Below, in pieces: positions 1-7,606 of a stretch of 19,002 nt of DNA; position 1 is the stretch's first letter; each line of letters begins with the position of its first letter. Location of the stretch: assembly GCA_035547915.1 (NCBI GenBank), contig DASZTS010000076.1, positions 1 to 19,002 on the forward strand, in the 5' to 3' direction. Both the position numbers and the translations under genes were made by a program. Under the pieces are notes generated by a model. It made no database searches. It saw only the letters and a list, made by a program, of their open reading frames with translations, and was not told the origin of the DNA. This DNA is from DASSFG01 sp035547915. Its GTDB lineage: Bacteria; Planctomycetota; Planctomycetia; Pirellulales; JAICIG01.

Positions 1-322
1 CGCCCGACTCCGCGGCCACCGCGACTATCAACGGCAACAAGTGCCAGAATACCAACGATGAGGTGGGCACCGGCAGGGCATACAAGCGGGCCGGGCGTCC
101 CTGCGCCGCCGCCATGCCCATACCGAAAATGAGCGCATTGAGTTGCAGGAGCACGATGTGCATACCGATCTGACTGGGATCGCGCGGATTGACGGCTCCA
201 TCGTGCCGCAGCGCGCCGAACAAGACCACCGACAAGACATATGCCCCCAGCAGTCCGGCGAGGAGGTGCCAGCGGCCGTGCCGCCACAGTTCCCAGAACA
301 TCGCCTGCGGAATGGATCGCAT
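1..322 (-). CDS. ABC-2 type transporter permease, partial (runs off left edge)
   Basis: This is the N-terminal part (107 whole codons) of a membrane permease. The frame stays open to the left edge. The ATG at 320-322 is preceded by GGAG eight bases upstream, and the gene begins 27 bases after the stop of the ABC ATPase. The product starts MRSIPQAMFWELWRHGRW, a short basic cytoplasmic tail. Three hydrophobic stretches follow, at about residues 19-40, 56-75 and 88-106, which fits the first helices of an ABC-2 family permease. With the adjacent ATPase and GntR regulator it makes a YtrABC-like cassette, so it is inferred to be the membrane half of an exporter. The substrate cannot be told. The rest of the protein lies outside the window. 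Confidence 0.75.
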   Translation of the reverse strand, partial: MRSIPQAMFWELWRHGRWHLLAGLLGAYVLSVVLFGALRHDGAVNPRDPSQIGMHIVLLQLNALIFGMGMAAAQGRPARLYALPVPTSSLVFWHLLPLIVAVAAESG

Positions 323-349
323 CTGTTGTTCTCCGTGCTACGAACCGCC

Positions 350-1252
350 TCAAGCATGTACGCGCGACACAAAGATCTCGTCGAGCGTCATGGCCGCGTC
401 GTCGACGACCGTGGCACCGATGGCTTCGGCCGCACGGCGCAACTGCCCGCGCTCGCCGCTACAGACGTAGGTCCATTCGGAACCTTCGCCGGCGAGAGAG
501 AGCGTGCCGACCAGCGCGGGAGGCCGGTCGACCGACTGGGCAAAACGCAAGGTCACCCGGCGGTGCGTGTCTTTGATTTCGTCCATCGCCGCGGTGAGCA
601 GGATCCGCCCCTGGTGGATGATCGCCACCCGATCCGCCACACGTTCCACCTCGTCGAGCAGGTGCGACGAGAAGAGGACCGTTCGCCCCTCGTCGGCGAT
701 GGTGCGGATGATGGCCCCCAAGATGTCGCGCCGCACCACGGGATCGAGTCCCGACGACGGCTCATCCAAGATGAGTAGTTCCGGGCGATGGGCCAACGCC
801 ACAAGCAGTCCGGCCCGTGCTCGTTGTCCGCGCGAGAGATCCTTGACCCGCGCATTGGCATCGAGATCGAACGCCTCGCGCAGCTCTCGGGCATAGGCCT
901 CGTCCCAGCTCGGGAAGAAGGCCTGCGTGTAGCGCATCAACTCGCCGACGCGCATCCAGTTGGGCAGGTCGCGGTCTTCCGATAGGTAGCCGATGCGGCC
1001 CAGCGTGCCGACGGGATTCTGCACCGGGTCGAGACCGAACACCTGCACCGTGCCCGTTTGGGCTTTGAGCAGACCGAGCGTGTGTTTGATGAGCGTCGTC
1101 TTGCCAGCACCGTTACCGCCGATCAGGCCGAAGACACCGCCGCGCGGCACCGATAACGAAAGATCGTCGAGCGCCGTTTTATTGCCGAAACGGCGGGTAA
1201 CCCGGCGCAACTCGACGATGGGCGGAGACGAAGAGGGGAAAGGTTCGTGCAT
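350..1252 (-). CDS. ABC transporter ATP-binding protein (YtrB/CcmA-like)
   Basis: This is a 300-residue ATPase that powers an ABC transporter, presumably with the permease that starts 27 bases downstream. Walker A is GGNGAGKTT at residues 45-53. The signature is LSRGQRARAGL, Walker B is LLILDEPSSGLDP, and the switch histidine lies in SSHLLDEVERVAD. A C-terminal extension of about 80 residues after the nucleotide-binding domain is usual for ABC-2 exporter ATPases. I chose the ATG at 1250-1252 because the AAGGA upstream, inside the last codons and stop of the regulator gene, is a good ribosome binding site and because homology starts soon after. The frame stays open further upstream, but that part overlaps the regulator gene. 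Only four bases separate the two genes, so translation is probably coupled. The substrate is unknown; YtrABC relatives act in cell-envelope stress or small-molecule export. Confidence 0.9.
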   Translation of the reverse strand: MHEPFPSSSPPIVELRRVTRRFGNKTALDDLSLSVPRGGVFGLIGGNGAGKTTLIKHTLGLLKAQTGTVQVFGLDPVQNPVGTLGRIGYLSEDRDLPNWMRVGELMRYTQAFFPSWDEAYARELREAFDLDANARVKDLSRGQRARAGLLVALAHRPELLILDEPSSGLDPVVRRDILGAIIRTIADEGRTVLFSSHLLDEVERVADRVAIIHQGRILLTAAMDEIKDTHRRVTLRFAQSVDRPPALVGTLSLAGEGSEWTYVCSGERGQLRRAAEAIGATVVDDAAMTLDEIFVSRVHA

Positions 1253-1256
1253 GGGG

Positions 1257-1652
1257 TTATTCCTTCTGACGAGTGGTTTGCATGGCCGCGTGGCGCTCGT
1301 CGATGAGCTTGACGACGTCTTCCCAGGCGATGTCGAGCTGGCCGGCTTCGGCCAGCAGGGCGTCGACACGCTGGGTCAGAATCTTGATGCGTTCGCGGCG
1401 AGCTAGCGGTGAGCCTTGATCGGAGACGTAGGTGCCCGCGGTACGACGCTTCTCGACAATGCCGGCGATCTCCAGCTCGCGATACGCCCGGGCGACGGTG
1501 TTCGGATTGACGAGCAACCGTTCGGCCAGCGTGCGAATGGGCGGCAGCTCTTCACCGGCGCTGAGCCGTCCGGAGGCGACCAGGTATTTGACCTGGGTGA
1601 CGATCTGCAAATAGATCGGCACGCCATCGTCGGTCGAGAGGTGCAGTTGCAC
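1257..1652 (-). CDS. GntR-family transcriptional regulator, YtrA subfamily
   Basis: This is a short (131-residue) winged helix-turn-helix repressor. The N-terminal DNA-binding domain reads GVPIYLQIVTQVKYLVASG, then GEELPPIRTLAERLLVNPNT, then VARAYRELEIAGIVEKRR and the wing GTYV, which is a textbook GntR fold. The short helical C-terminus with no ligand domain is the mark of the YtrA subfamily. The start is taken as GTG at 1650-1652, giving MQLHLSTDDGVPIYLQ, which matches the family N-terminus. A TTG at 1734-1736 would also be in frame, but it lies inside the -35 box of the likely promoter and would put the operator inside the gene. The regulator leads the ABC cassette and is inferred to repress it and itself. 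Confidence 0.88.
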   Translation of the reverse strand: MQLHLSTDDGVPIYLQIVTQVKYLVASGRLSAGEELPPIRTLAERLLVNPNTVARAYRELEIAGIVEKRRTAGTYVSDQGSPLARRERIKILTQRVDALLAEAGQLDIAWEDVVKLIDERHAAMQTTRQKE

Positions 1653-1694
1653 GCGTTCACCCGCCAGTGAGAAGAATCGCCTGCCCGGAGTCAC

Positions 1695-1716
1695 TTGTAT
1701 TAATTCATTGATACAA
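1695..1716. promoter_or_regulatory. Probable GntR/YtrA operator (imperfect palindrome)
   Basis: A 22-base AT-rich palindrome lies in otherwise GC-rich DNA. The outer arms TTGTAT and ATACAA match perfectly, inner AAT and ATT also match, and four central positions do not. YtrA-type regulators bind AT-rich palindromes of about this length at their own promoters. Because this one covers the -10 box, bound repressor should block transcription of the whole cassette. That the encoded GntR protein binds here is inferred from position and family habit. Confidence 0.6.
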
Positions 1717-1736
1717 ATGCTCGCATCGCCTGTCAA
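1708..1736 (-). promoter_or_regulatory. Promoter of the GntR-ABC cassette
   Basis: On the minus strand, TTGACA (1731-1736) and TATCAA (1708-1713) are separated by exactly 17 bases. This is a perfect -35 and a 4/6 -10 for a housekeeping sigma factor. Transcription would start near 1701, about 50 bases ahead of the GTG start of the regulator. The -10 lies inside the palindrome at 1695-1716. Confidence 0.6.
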
Positions 1737-1895
1737 GCGATGGCGACAAAAATTCTTGCGGCCGTAGCGGTTCTTGGTGGTCCGGTATGCCGAGAAAGAG
1801 CGAACCTGGTCGTGTAGTCGATGTCTAAGCGGGAGCGCTCAGGATAGGATCATCTTGACACCGATCATCCCTTGCCCGATAGCCGATCGACCACC

Positions 1896-2428
1896 ATGCG
1901 CATCGTGATCGATGACCATTATTCGTTGACCGAAATCAGGCCCGAAGACAAACGAGCGCTCGTCGAACATCTCAACGATCGCGAGATCTATGAGCGGACC
2001 TTGCGAATTCCCCATCCTTACCGGGAGTCCGATGCCGAAGCATTCTTTGCCTTCGTAGAAGCCGAAAATGACCGCTTCGGCGAGCGTGTCACTTCGCTAT
2101 CCGCGACTCACACGAGGTGCTCGTGGGCGGTTGCGGTTTCAACGACATCGTGCCCGGCCATCAGGCAGAGTTAGGATATTGGCTGGCTCGGCCATGGTGG
2201 GGTCGCGGCATCATGACGGCTACCGTCGCTGCGGCCCGCGACGATGCCTTGATCCGCTGGGGGCTGGTTCGCATCACGGCGCAGGTTTTCGCTTCTAATG
2301 CGGCCTCGGCCAGAGTGCTGGAAAAGAACGGATTTGCCTGCGAGGGCCTACACCGTAAGCGATTCCTCAAGGATGGTCGATTTCTCGACGCGAGATCATT
2401 CGCTTTCATCCATCCGGCCGACGGTTAG
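1896..2428 (+). pseudogene. GNAT N-acetyltransferase (RimJ/RimL type) with one-base frameshift
   Basis: Two overlapping frames together make one GNAT acetyltransferase of about 177 residues, the usual RimJ/RimL length. The first part, from ATG at 1896-1898, begins MRIVIDDHYSLTEIRPEDK and runs to DRFGERV near 2090. The second, in another frame from about 2090, continues HFAIRDSHEVLVGGCGFN, then GHQAELGYWLARPWWGRG (the acetyl-CoA loop) and VFASNAASARVLEKNGF. A single base missing in GTCAC (2088-2092), for example GTCCAC reduced to GTCAC, explains the break. As read, the first frame ends at 2174 and loses the acetyl-CoA site. The family acetylates amino groups of proteins or small molecules; the substrate here is unknown. 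No ribosome binding site is visible. It is either a young pseudogene or a sequencing error. It converges with the CPBP protease gene, overlapping by 4 bases. Confidence 0.8.
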
Positions 2429-3885
2429 CTCAACGAGAGCAAGGCACATGTCACCAGAAAGTTATTCAGGCCGTGCGCCAACATGGCGGGCAAGAGTGTG
2501 CCTCGCCATTCGCGCGCCAGCGTGAAAGCGATCGCCAGTGCCATGAGCGCGGGAACCGTGATAAGGCCCTGAGGATGGATGGCCGCGAAGACAAAGCTTA
2601 CAACGAGCGCACTCACCACGACGCTGCCCGCATAGCCAAAACGGGCCGTCGCCGCGCGCAGTTGTAAGTACAGGGCCCCGCGAAACATCGTCTCCTCGAC
2701 CAGCGGAGCCATCACACTGGCGAGGAAGATAATCTGAAGCCGATGCCACCAATCGGCCTCCAGCAGCCAGCCGACAATCGGATGGGATGGCAATTGACCC
2801 GAGCTCAATTCGCCTCCCACGTCACCCAACAGCCAACTCTGCATCGACATAAGCGCCACGACCGCGAGCACACCGACGACGAGCAGCGGCATCGCGGTCA
2901 GATAGGCCACCGGACCGAGCAACATCTCGACGAGCGGGCGGCGACCGAGGTTCAACCCAAGATCGTCGCGGACGACAGACCAAGCGACGCCGCGAAAGAT
3001 CGGCCAGGCAAGCGCTGCCAGGCCGGCGAACATGAAGGCAGCCATCAGCAGGAAATGGTGTTCATTAACTGGTAACCAGGCGGCGAGATAGCTGAAGGCA
3101 ACGTGGAGCATCATCCAGAGGGCGAACGTTTCGGCATAGATCCCCGTATGAGGCGCGGGCTTGCTCGACAGCGTCGTCGACACTGAGCTCGATTTGGGCC
3201 GGACCACCAGGGCCACACAAAGGGCTACCAGCACCGCGAAGCCCGCTAATGCCGCACAACCGAGCACGCTAATCATCACAATCGACCCGATGAACGTCCG
3301 CCGAGCATCGGCGAGCAAGGCGTCGCGGACCGCCGTATCGGGGCTGCCGGCCGGGTGTAGGGCTAACTCGCCGCTCCAGCCCAGACGCTCGACAAGGCGC
3401 CGACGCTCGGTTTCGTCGACCGACGGCAGCGTCGTTTGCTTATCGATCCGGTCGTCATACACTTTGTGCAGCGCTGCGGCGGCCCAGTCGCTGTCCTGGC
3501 CCTCGTTGACAGTGAGAACCTCTTCGACCTGCTTTAGCTTCTGGATCGCGGCTTCCGGGCCGCTGATCTCTCCGATCACCACGACATTCGCGAGCCGCTG
3601 TTCGATCGTTCCGTTATCGGTCCGTGCGGCGTCCGCAAATTGTTGACCGTTCGGCTGGTCGAACGTCTTGGCCGCTCCCACTAGATAACGGGCTTGCCAA
3701 TTGGCAAGTGTCGCGACAACCCGCGTGCCATTTGCGTCGTTCTGCTGAGGGTCGCGTGCCGCTTGCCGCCAGATGATAAATCCAGCCACGACCAGAATCA
3801 CGCACCAAGCAATCCCCGGATGTCCGCAACGATCCGGCGGGGTTTCGGTAGGCCAACCGGCCTCGTCAGGCGCAGCATTCGACAT
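2425..3885 (-). CDS. CPBP family intramembrane metalloprotease
   Basis: This 486-residue membrane protein ends in a CPBP (CAAX protease/bacteriocin-processing) domain. The three catalytic motifs are intact: EETMFRG (E397, E398, R402), FVFAAIH (H437) and HGLNN (H471, N475). These are predicted to coordinate a metal within the bilayer. About nine hydrophobic segments are visible: one at 25-42, one at 197-228, and the rest between 250 and the C-terminus. Between the first two sits a soluble segment of about 150 residues (44-195) with no motif I recognise. The minimal family core is about 200-250 residues, so the N-terminal half is an added module. The substrate is unknown. The gene starts 95 bases after the mechanosensitive channel stop, in the same direction, and overlaps the acetyltransferase end by 4 bases. 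Confidence 0.88.
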   Translation of the reverse strand: MSNAAPDEAGWPTETPPDRCGHPGIAWCVILVVAGFIIWRQAARDPQQNDANGTRVVATLANWQARYLVGAAKTFDQPNGQQFADAARTDNGTIEQRLANVVVIGEISGPEAAIQKLKQVEEVLTVNEGQDSDWAAAALHKVYDDRIDKQTTLPSVDETERRRLVERLGWSGELALHPAGSPDTAVRDALLADARRTFIGSIVMISVLGCAALAGFAVLVALCVALVVRPKSSSVSTTLSSKPAPHTGIYAETFALWMMLHVAFSYLAAWLPVNEHHFLLMAAFMFAGLAALAWPIFRGVAWSVVRDDLGLNLGRRPLVEMLLGPVAYLTAMPLLVVGVLAVVALMSMQSWLLGDVGGELSSGQLPSHPIVGWLLEADWWHRLQIIFLASVMAPLVEETMFRGALYLQLRAATARFGYAGSVVVSALVVSFVFAAIHPQGLITVPALMALAIAFTLAREWRGTLLPAMLAHGLNNFLVTCALLSLS

Positions 3886-3980
3886 GAACCTGTTCTACGC
3901 TTTCGCGCGTGAACGGTAAACCGGATGGTCACCGATTGCATGGCGGTCGGCACGACGCTTCGGCGGCAAGCGGTGCGATT

Positions 3981-6900
3981 TCAGCCCGCCTGGCGCTGGT
4001 AGACAGCCAGCGGCGAGGTGCGAATATGCAGATCGAGTTGCGGGAAGGCGATATCGATCCCTTCGTCGCGGAACATGGCATGGATTCTCGAATGCAGGTC
4101 GTGGACCACGGACATCCGGTTTTCGAGGTTCGGCAGGTAGCAGCGCAGCACGAGATTAAGGACGCTGTCGCCGAATCCCTCGAAGGTCGCCATCGGCGCC
4201 GGTTCTTTCAAGATATAGGGATTCTCGGCGGCGGCTTGCGCGAGCAGAGAACACGCCTTATCGATGTCGGAACCGTAGGCGACGCCGACGTTCACCGTCA
4301 CGCGGTTCATCTGGTCGCTGAGGGTCCAATTGAGCACGCGACCGGTGATGAATTCCTTGTTCGGGACGATCAACTCCTTGCGGTCGAAGTCGGTGATCAT
4401 GGTGGCCCGGATGCGAATCCGTGAGACGACTCCGCTCACGTCATCGACCGTGACGATGTCGCCCACGCGGATCGGCCGCTCGAAGAGGATAATCAACCCG
4501 GAAATAAAGTTGGCAAAGATCTCCTGCAAGCCGAAACCGAGCCCGACGCTGACGGCGGCCACGAGCCAGTGGACCTTGGCCCACGTGATGCCCAGCGCCG
4601 CGCAGGCGATGACGATGCCCGCCACGGAGATGGCGTAGCGAATCAGCGTGGTGATGGCATAGCGCGTGGCCGGCTCGAGTGGCAGCCGCTGCAAGAGAAC
4701 AATCTCCAACAAGCCCGGGATGTTGCGCGTGGCCACCATGGTAAGCCCCACCGCGATGGCAGCTTCCAGCAGGCGCACGACGTGGATGGCTTCTTTCTGA
4801 GTCCTGCCGTCGGCATCCTCGACCAGCGTATCCCACAGGCGCACGTTGAGGATCGAGAGTGCCGGCAGCACATCGGACCAGATCAGCCATAATCCGCCCA
4901 GCAGGCCCGCAACGAGCATGGTCTGTACGAAACGCTGCGTTTGCAGATTGATCGTCGTCAGATCCAACTGGCCTTCGCCGGCCGTGGTCACCGTCGGCAA
5001 TTCGGCGCCATCGGGGCCGCGCTGATCGTGTTGTCCCGCCGCGCGGCGCTGCCGCGCCTGTCGGATGGCCAACCGTCGGCGCATGATGAGCAGCCACCTC
5101 AACAACAAGGCGCCGCTGATCAAGAAGGCCACGAGTAGCCAGCCGGTGGCATGGAAACGCCAGGCGAGTTGCCGCGCGGTGTAATAGTAGCCGAGACCCG
5201 CCAGTACCGAGAGCGCCAGCGGGCTGCCCGCCACGATGGGATACGCCAGACGATGCAGACGATCGATCCAGCTACCGCGGTGGTACGCCGAAAATTCATG
5301 CAGTACGCCGCCGACAGGCCGCAGCACGCGTTGCAGGAACACCGACATGGCGCACATGGCGGTGATGAACAGCAATCGGCCGAACGCCTGCCAGCGATCG
5401 TTGTCGAGCGCGTGGATCGTACCGGCCGCGAGCGTGATCGGTAGCATGACGGGCATGAACCAGCGAAGCTGCTTGCGCACCAGGCGCGCGCTTTGTTCCG
5501 GCCAACCGAAGTGTGCGGTGCCCAGACCGCGGCTACGGCACACCTGCCGCAAAAACTCCATCATGGCCACCGCGATCGCCGTGAGCTGAAGTCCGTGCGC
5601 CAGGGCCGGGCCCAGTTCCGATTTGGCCGGCGCGTGTTCGCCGAGCGAGCCGAGCGTCGCCAGCATCAAGGGCCAGGGTGCCGCCACGAGCGTCGTCAGG
5701 ATCAGTGTCCTGACCGTGAGGCTCATGTCGTCGGCGTTGCCGCGGGCCGCCCGGTCGCCGAGTTGCCGGATGCGGCCGCGCATTCTGGGTTGGGTGATCA
5801 GCAAGGCCACGAATACGGCGCCGGTTAGCAGGCAGGCGAGCACATTGGCGATCGCGCCGCGAAACCACTGATCGCCGACCGCACGCCATTCTTGTGGACG
5901 CACCAACCAGCGCATCGCCTCGCGAGACGCAGCCAAGTCGCCCGCGCCTATCCGCGCCGTGCTTCGTACCCAGAGGATGCGTTCGTCGATGTAATCGAGC
6001 TGGCCGGCAATTTCGTCGAAAAGCTGCTTGTCGACCACCATCAGTGTGCCCAGCTCGCGGATGTAGCGCTCGTAGGCGAGCACAAGCGAATCGACCAGTT
6101 CGCGCCGGGTCTGCAACAAGCGCCGCGTCTCCGCTTCCAAGGCGCGCCGAGGCGAGGAAGAAGCCGACAGATCGAGTCCTCGCAACACCTCCTCGGTCCG
6201 AGGATTAAGGTCGTGGAGTTTTTTGCGCCGTTCGACGAGCGAGAGCCACTCGGTGCTTACCGAATCGATGAGCGACTGCGGTACGCGCGCGCCGTCCAGT
6301 TCGCGGCGGCGGCGGACGAGGTCGATACGGCATTGCAACCAGTAAGGGCCGAGCTGCTGCGCCAGCCCCAAATCGGCCTTCTTGGCCACGTCTTTGAATT
6401 CGCGATCGAGGTCTGACTGCGCGTTGGTGAAATCGACCGTCTGCTTCGAAGCCGCTGCCACGTCGTTGTTGATCTTGGTGACCCGCCGAGCAAGCTCCTC
6501 GTTCTCCTCGGCAACGCTGCGCAGTTCGGGATAGGCGAGCTGACGTTTCTCCCGCTTGGCCGTGCTGAGCTTCGCTTCGGCGTCGCGCTGTCGACGGGAG
6601 TGGATGATTTTCTGCCAGGCTTCGACCAACTGTTTGCGGACGCTTACTTGGCGTTCGGCCAGGTCGTGTTCCTTGGGGAGCAGCTCGTCTTCGGCGTTGT
6701 AACTTTCGCGTTCACTGGTGCAGCAGGCGATTTCCTGATTGAGCGCCTGGCGCCGCGCCAGCGAGAGGGCCTGGCGCGCCGCGGTCATCTCCTTCGCTTC
6801 GTCGGCGCCGGCCGGCAGGGACAGTTGCTTCTCGATCTCTTCCAGCTTCTTGGTGGCCGCTTCGAGCTGTTGGGGAATCGCCTGGAGCCGTCGCTGCGTG

Positions 6901-7388
6901 CGGCGTTGTGGTTCGGTTTCCAGGCGGGTCAGCTCGTCCTGTGCCTGGCTCAGTTCGTCCTGTGTCTCGGCGAGCGTCGTCTCCAGCTCGGCTGTAGAAG
7001 CATCGGCCGGCACCGTGGGCCGCTCGAATTGGTTCGGCTTCTCGAGCGTCGCGCGTACGTCGCGCAGCCGGTCGGGGGCCGATTGGACGGCCTGCTTGAA
7101 GACCTCTGTTTGCTTTTCCAGCACCGCGGCGCGATCGAGCTCGGTGACCGCACTCTGGTAGTTGGCCAGCACCTCCTTGCGCACCCCTTCATCGAGGCCG
7201 GTGGCCGCTTTGATGATCGCGATCTGGGCCTGTAGCGACGCGGCGGTGACCTCGGGTAGGGGCACCGCGGACGGAGCCGCACCGGTCGCCGGCGCTTCGG
7301 TCGGGTCGGCCAGCGCGCGCCCAAATCCGGCCCACCAACCGATGGCCGACAAACACAAACCGACAAGAATGGGTCGTAAACGGAGCAT
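3981..7388 (-). CDS. Large mechanosensitive ion channel, MscK/MscM type
   Basis: This is a 1135-residue MscS-superfamily channel, close in length to E. coli MscK (KefA) and MscM, which are about 1100 residues. It should open under membrane tension and let solutes leave after osmotic downshock. Residues 1-27 look like a signal peptide (cleavage near ALA-DP). A long heptad-rich, charged periplasmic region follows to about 510 (for example TELETTLAETQDELSQAQDE), matching the MscS porin-like domain. Several membrane helices follow. The pore and beta domain are at 936-1135, with GLGFGLQEIFANFISGL from 949, FERPIRVGDIV, and LIVPNKEFITGRVLNW. The ATG at 7386-7388 has a GGGAGGGA ribosome binding site. 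It is divided from the sugar operon upstream by 218 bases. Specific gating, such as potassium dependence, cannot be inferred. Confidence 0.92.
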   Translation of the reverse strand: MLRLRPILVGLCLSAIGWWAGFGRALADPTEAPATGAAPSAVPLPEVTAASLQAQIAIIKAATGLDEGVRKEVLANYQSAVTELDRAAVLEKQTEVFKQAVQSAPDRLRDVRATLEKPNQFERPTVPADASTAELETTLAETQDELSQAQDELTRLETEPQRRTQRRLQAIPQQLEAATKKLEEIEKQLSLPAGADEAKEMTAARQALSLARRQALNQEIACCTSERESYNAEDELLPKEHDLAERQVSVRKQLVEAWQKIIHSRRQRDAEAKLSTAKREKRQLAYPELRSVAEENEELARRVTKINNDVAAASKQTVDFTNAQSDLDREFKDVAKKADLGLAQQLGPYWLQCRIDLVRRRRELDGARVPQSLIDSVSTEWLSLVERRKKLHDLNPRTEEVLRGLDLSASSSPRRALEAETRRLLQTRRELVDSLVLAYERYIRELGTLMVVDKQLFDEIAGQLDYIDERILWVRSTARIGAGDLAASREAMRWLVRPQEWRAVGDQWFRGAIANVLACLLTGAVFVALLITQPRMRGRIRQLGDRAARGNADDMSLTVRTLILTTLVAAPWPLMLATLGSLGEHAPAKSELGPALAHGLQLTAIAVAMMEFLRQVCRSRGLGTAHFGWPEQSARLVRKQLRWFMPVMLPITLAAGTIHALDNDRWQAFGRLLFITAMCAMSVFLQRVLRPVGGVLHEFSAYHRGSWIDRLHRLAYPIVAGSPLALSVLAGLGYYYTARQLAWRFHATGWLLVAFLISGALLLRWLLIMRRRLAIRQARQRRAAGQHDQRGPDGAELPTVTTAGEGQLDLTTINLQTQRFVQTMLVAGLLGGLWLIWSDVLPALSILNVRLWDTLVEDADGRTQKEAIHVVRLLEAAIAVGLTMVATRNIPGLLEIVLLQRLPLEPATRYAITTLIRYAISVAGIVIACAALGITWAKVHWLVAAVSVGLGFGLQEIFANFISGLIILFERPIRVGDIVTVDDVSGVVSRIRIRATMITDFDRKELIVPNKEFITGRVLNWTLSDQMNRVTVNVGVAYGSDIDKACSLLAQAAAENPYILKEPAPMATFEGFGDSVLNLVLRCYLPNLENRMSVVHDLHSRIHAMFRDEGIDIAFPQLDLHIRTSPLAVYQRQAG

Positions 7389-7501
7389 GCTCGCGAGTCC
7401 CTCCCTGGCCTCTTGAACGCTGCACGATCGAATTCCGGCCCCTCACGCGCCGATCTCGACAAAGTCGGCGATGCGAGCGATGCCGGTGCCCGATCGGAGG
7501 A

Positions 7502-7565
7502 TTGTCGCCCGGCTTATCCATTCTGCCGGATTTCTCCCTGGCCCCGATCGAGCGCGGGGCGACAA
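7502..7565. other. Nested inverted repeats in the rbsC-channel spacer (possible structured RNA or terminator)
   Basis: In the 218-base gap between the sugar permease stop and the channel start, TTGTCGCCC (7502-7510) is perfectly complementary to GGGCGACAA (7557-7565). Inside lie two smaller hairpins: CCGGC/GCCGG (7509-7513 with 7525-7529) and CCCCG/CGGGG (7542-7546 with 7555-7559). They can form a three-way junction with a shortened 6-bp outer stem, or be displaced by the full 9-bp stem. There is no U-run after it on the minus strand, so a simple intrinsic terminator is unlikely. The rest of the gap shows only the ribosome binding site of the channel gene. Confidence 0.4.
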
Positions 7566-7606
7566 CTTCGCACTTTTTGCCCCACGGAACAAGCCCATTT
7601 CGGGTC

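Noticed and set aside
1653..1736. Longer N-terminus for the GntR regulator from TTG at 1736
   Set aside because: The codon lies in the -35 box and the added 28 residues cover the operator; YtrA-family proteins begin where the GTG start places them.
1855..1883. TTGACA (1855-1860) as a promoter for the acetyltransferase
   Set aside because: The hexamer 17 bases on is GATAGC, only 3/6, and transcription would begin only a few bases ahead of the ATG; too weak to call.
7389..7560. Direct repeat GGCCAGGGAG, two copies in the spacer upstream of the channel gene
   Set aside because: Ten GC-rich bases repeated twice can arise by chance; one copy is partly the ribosome binding site of the channel gene.
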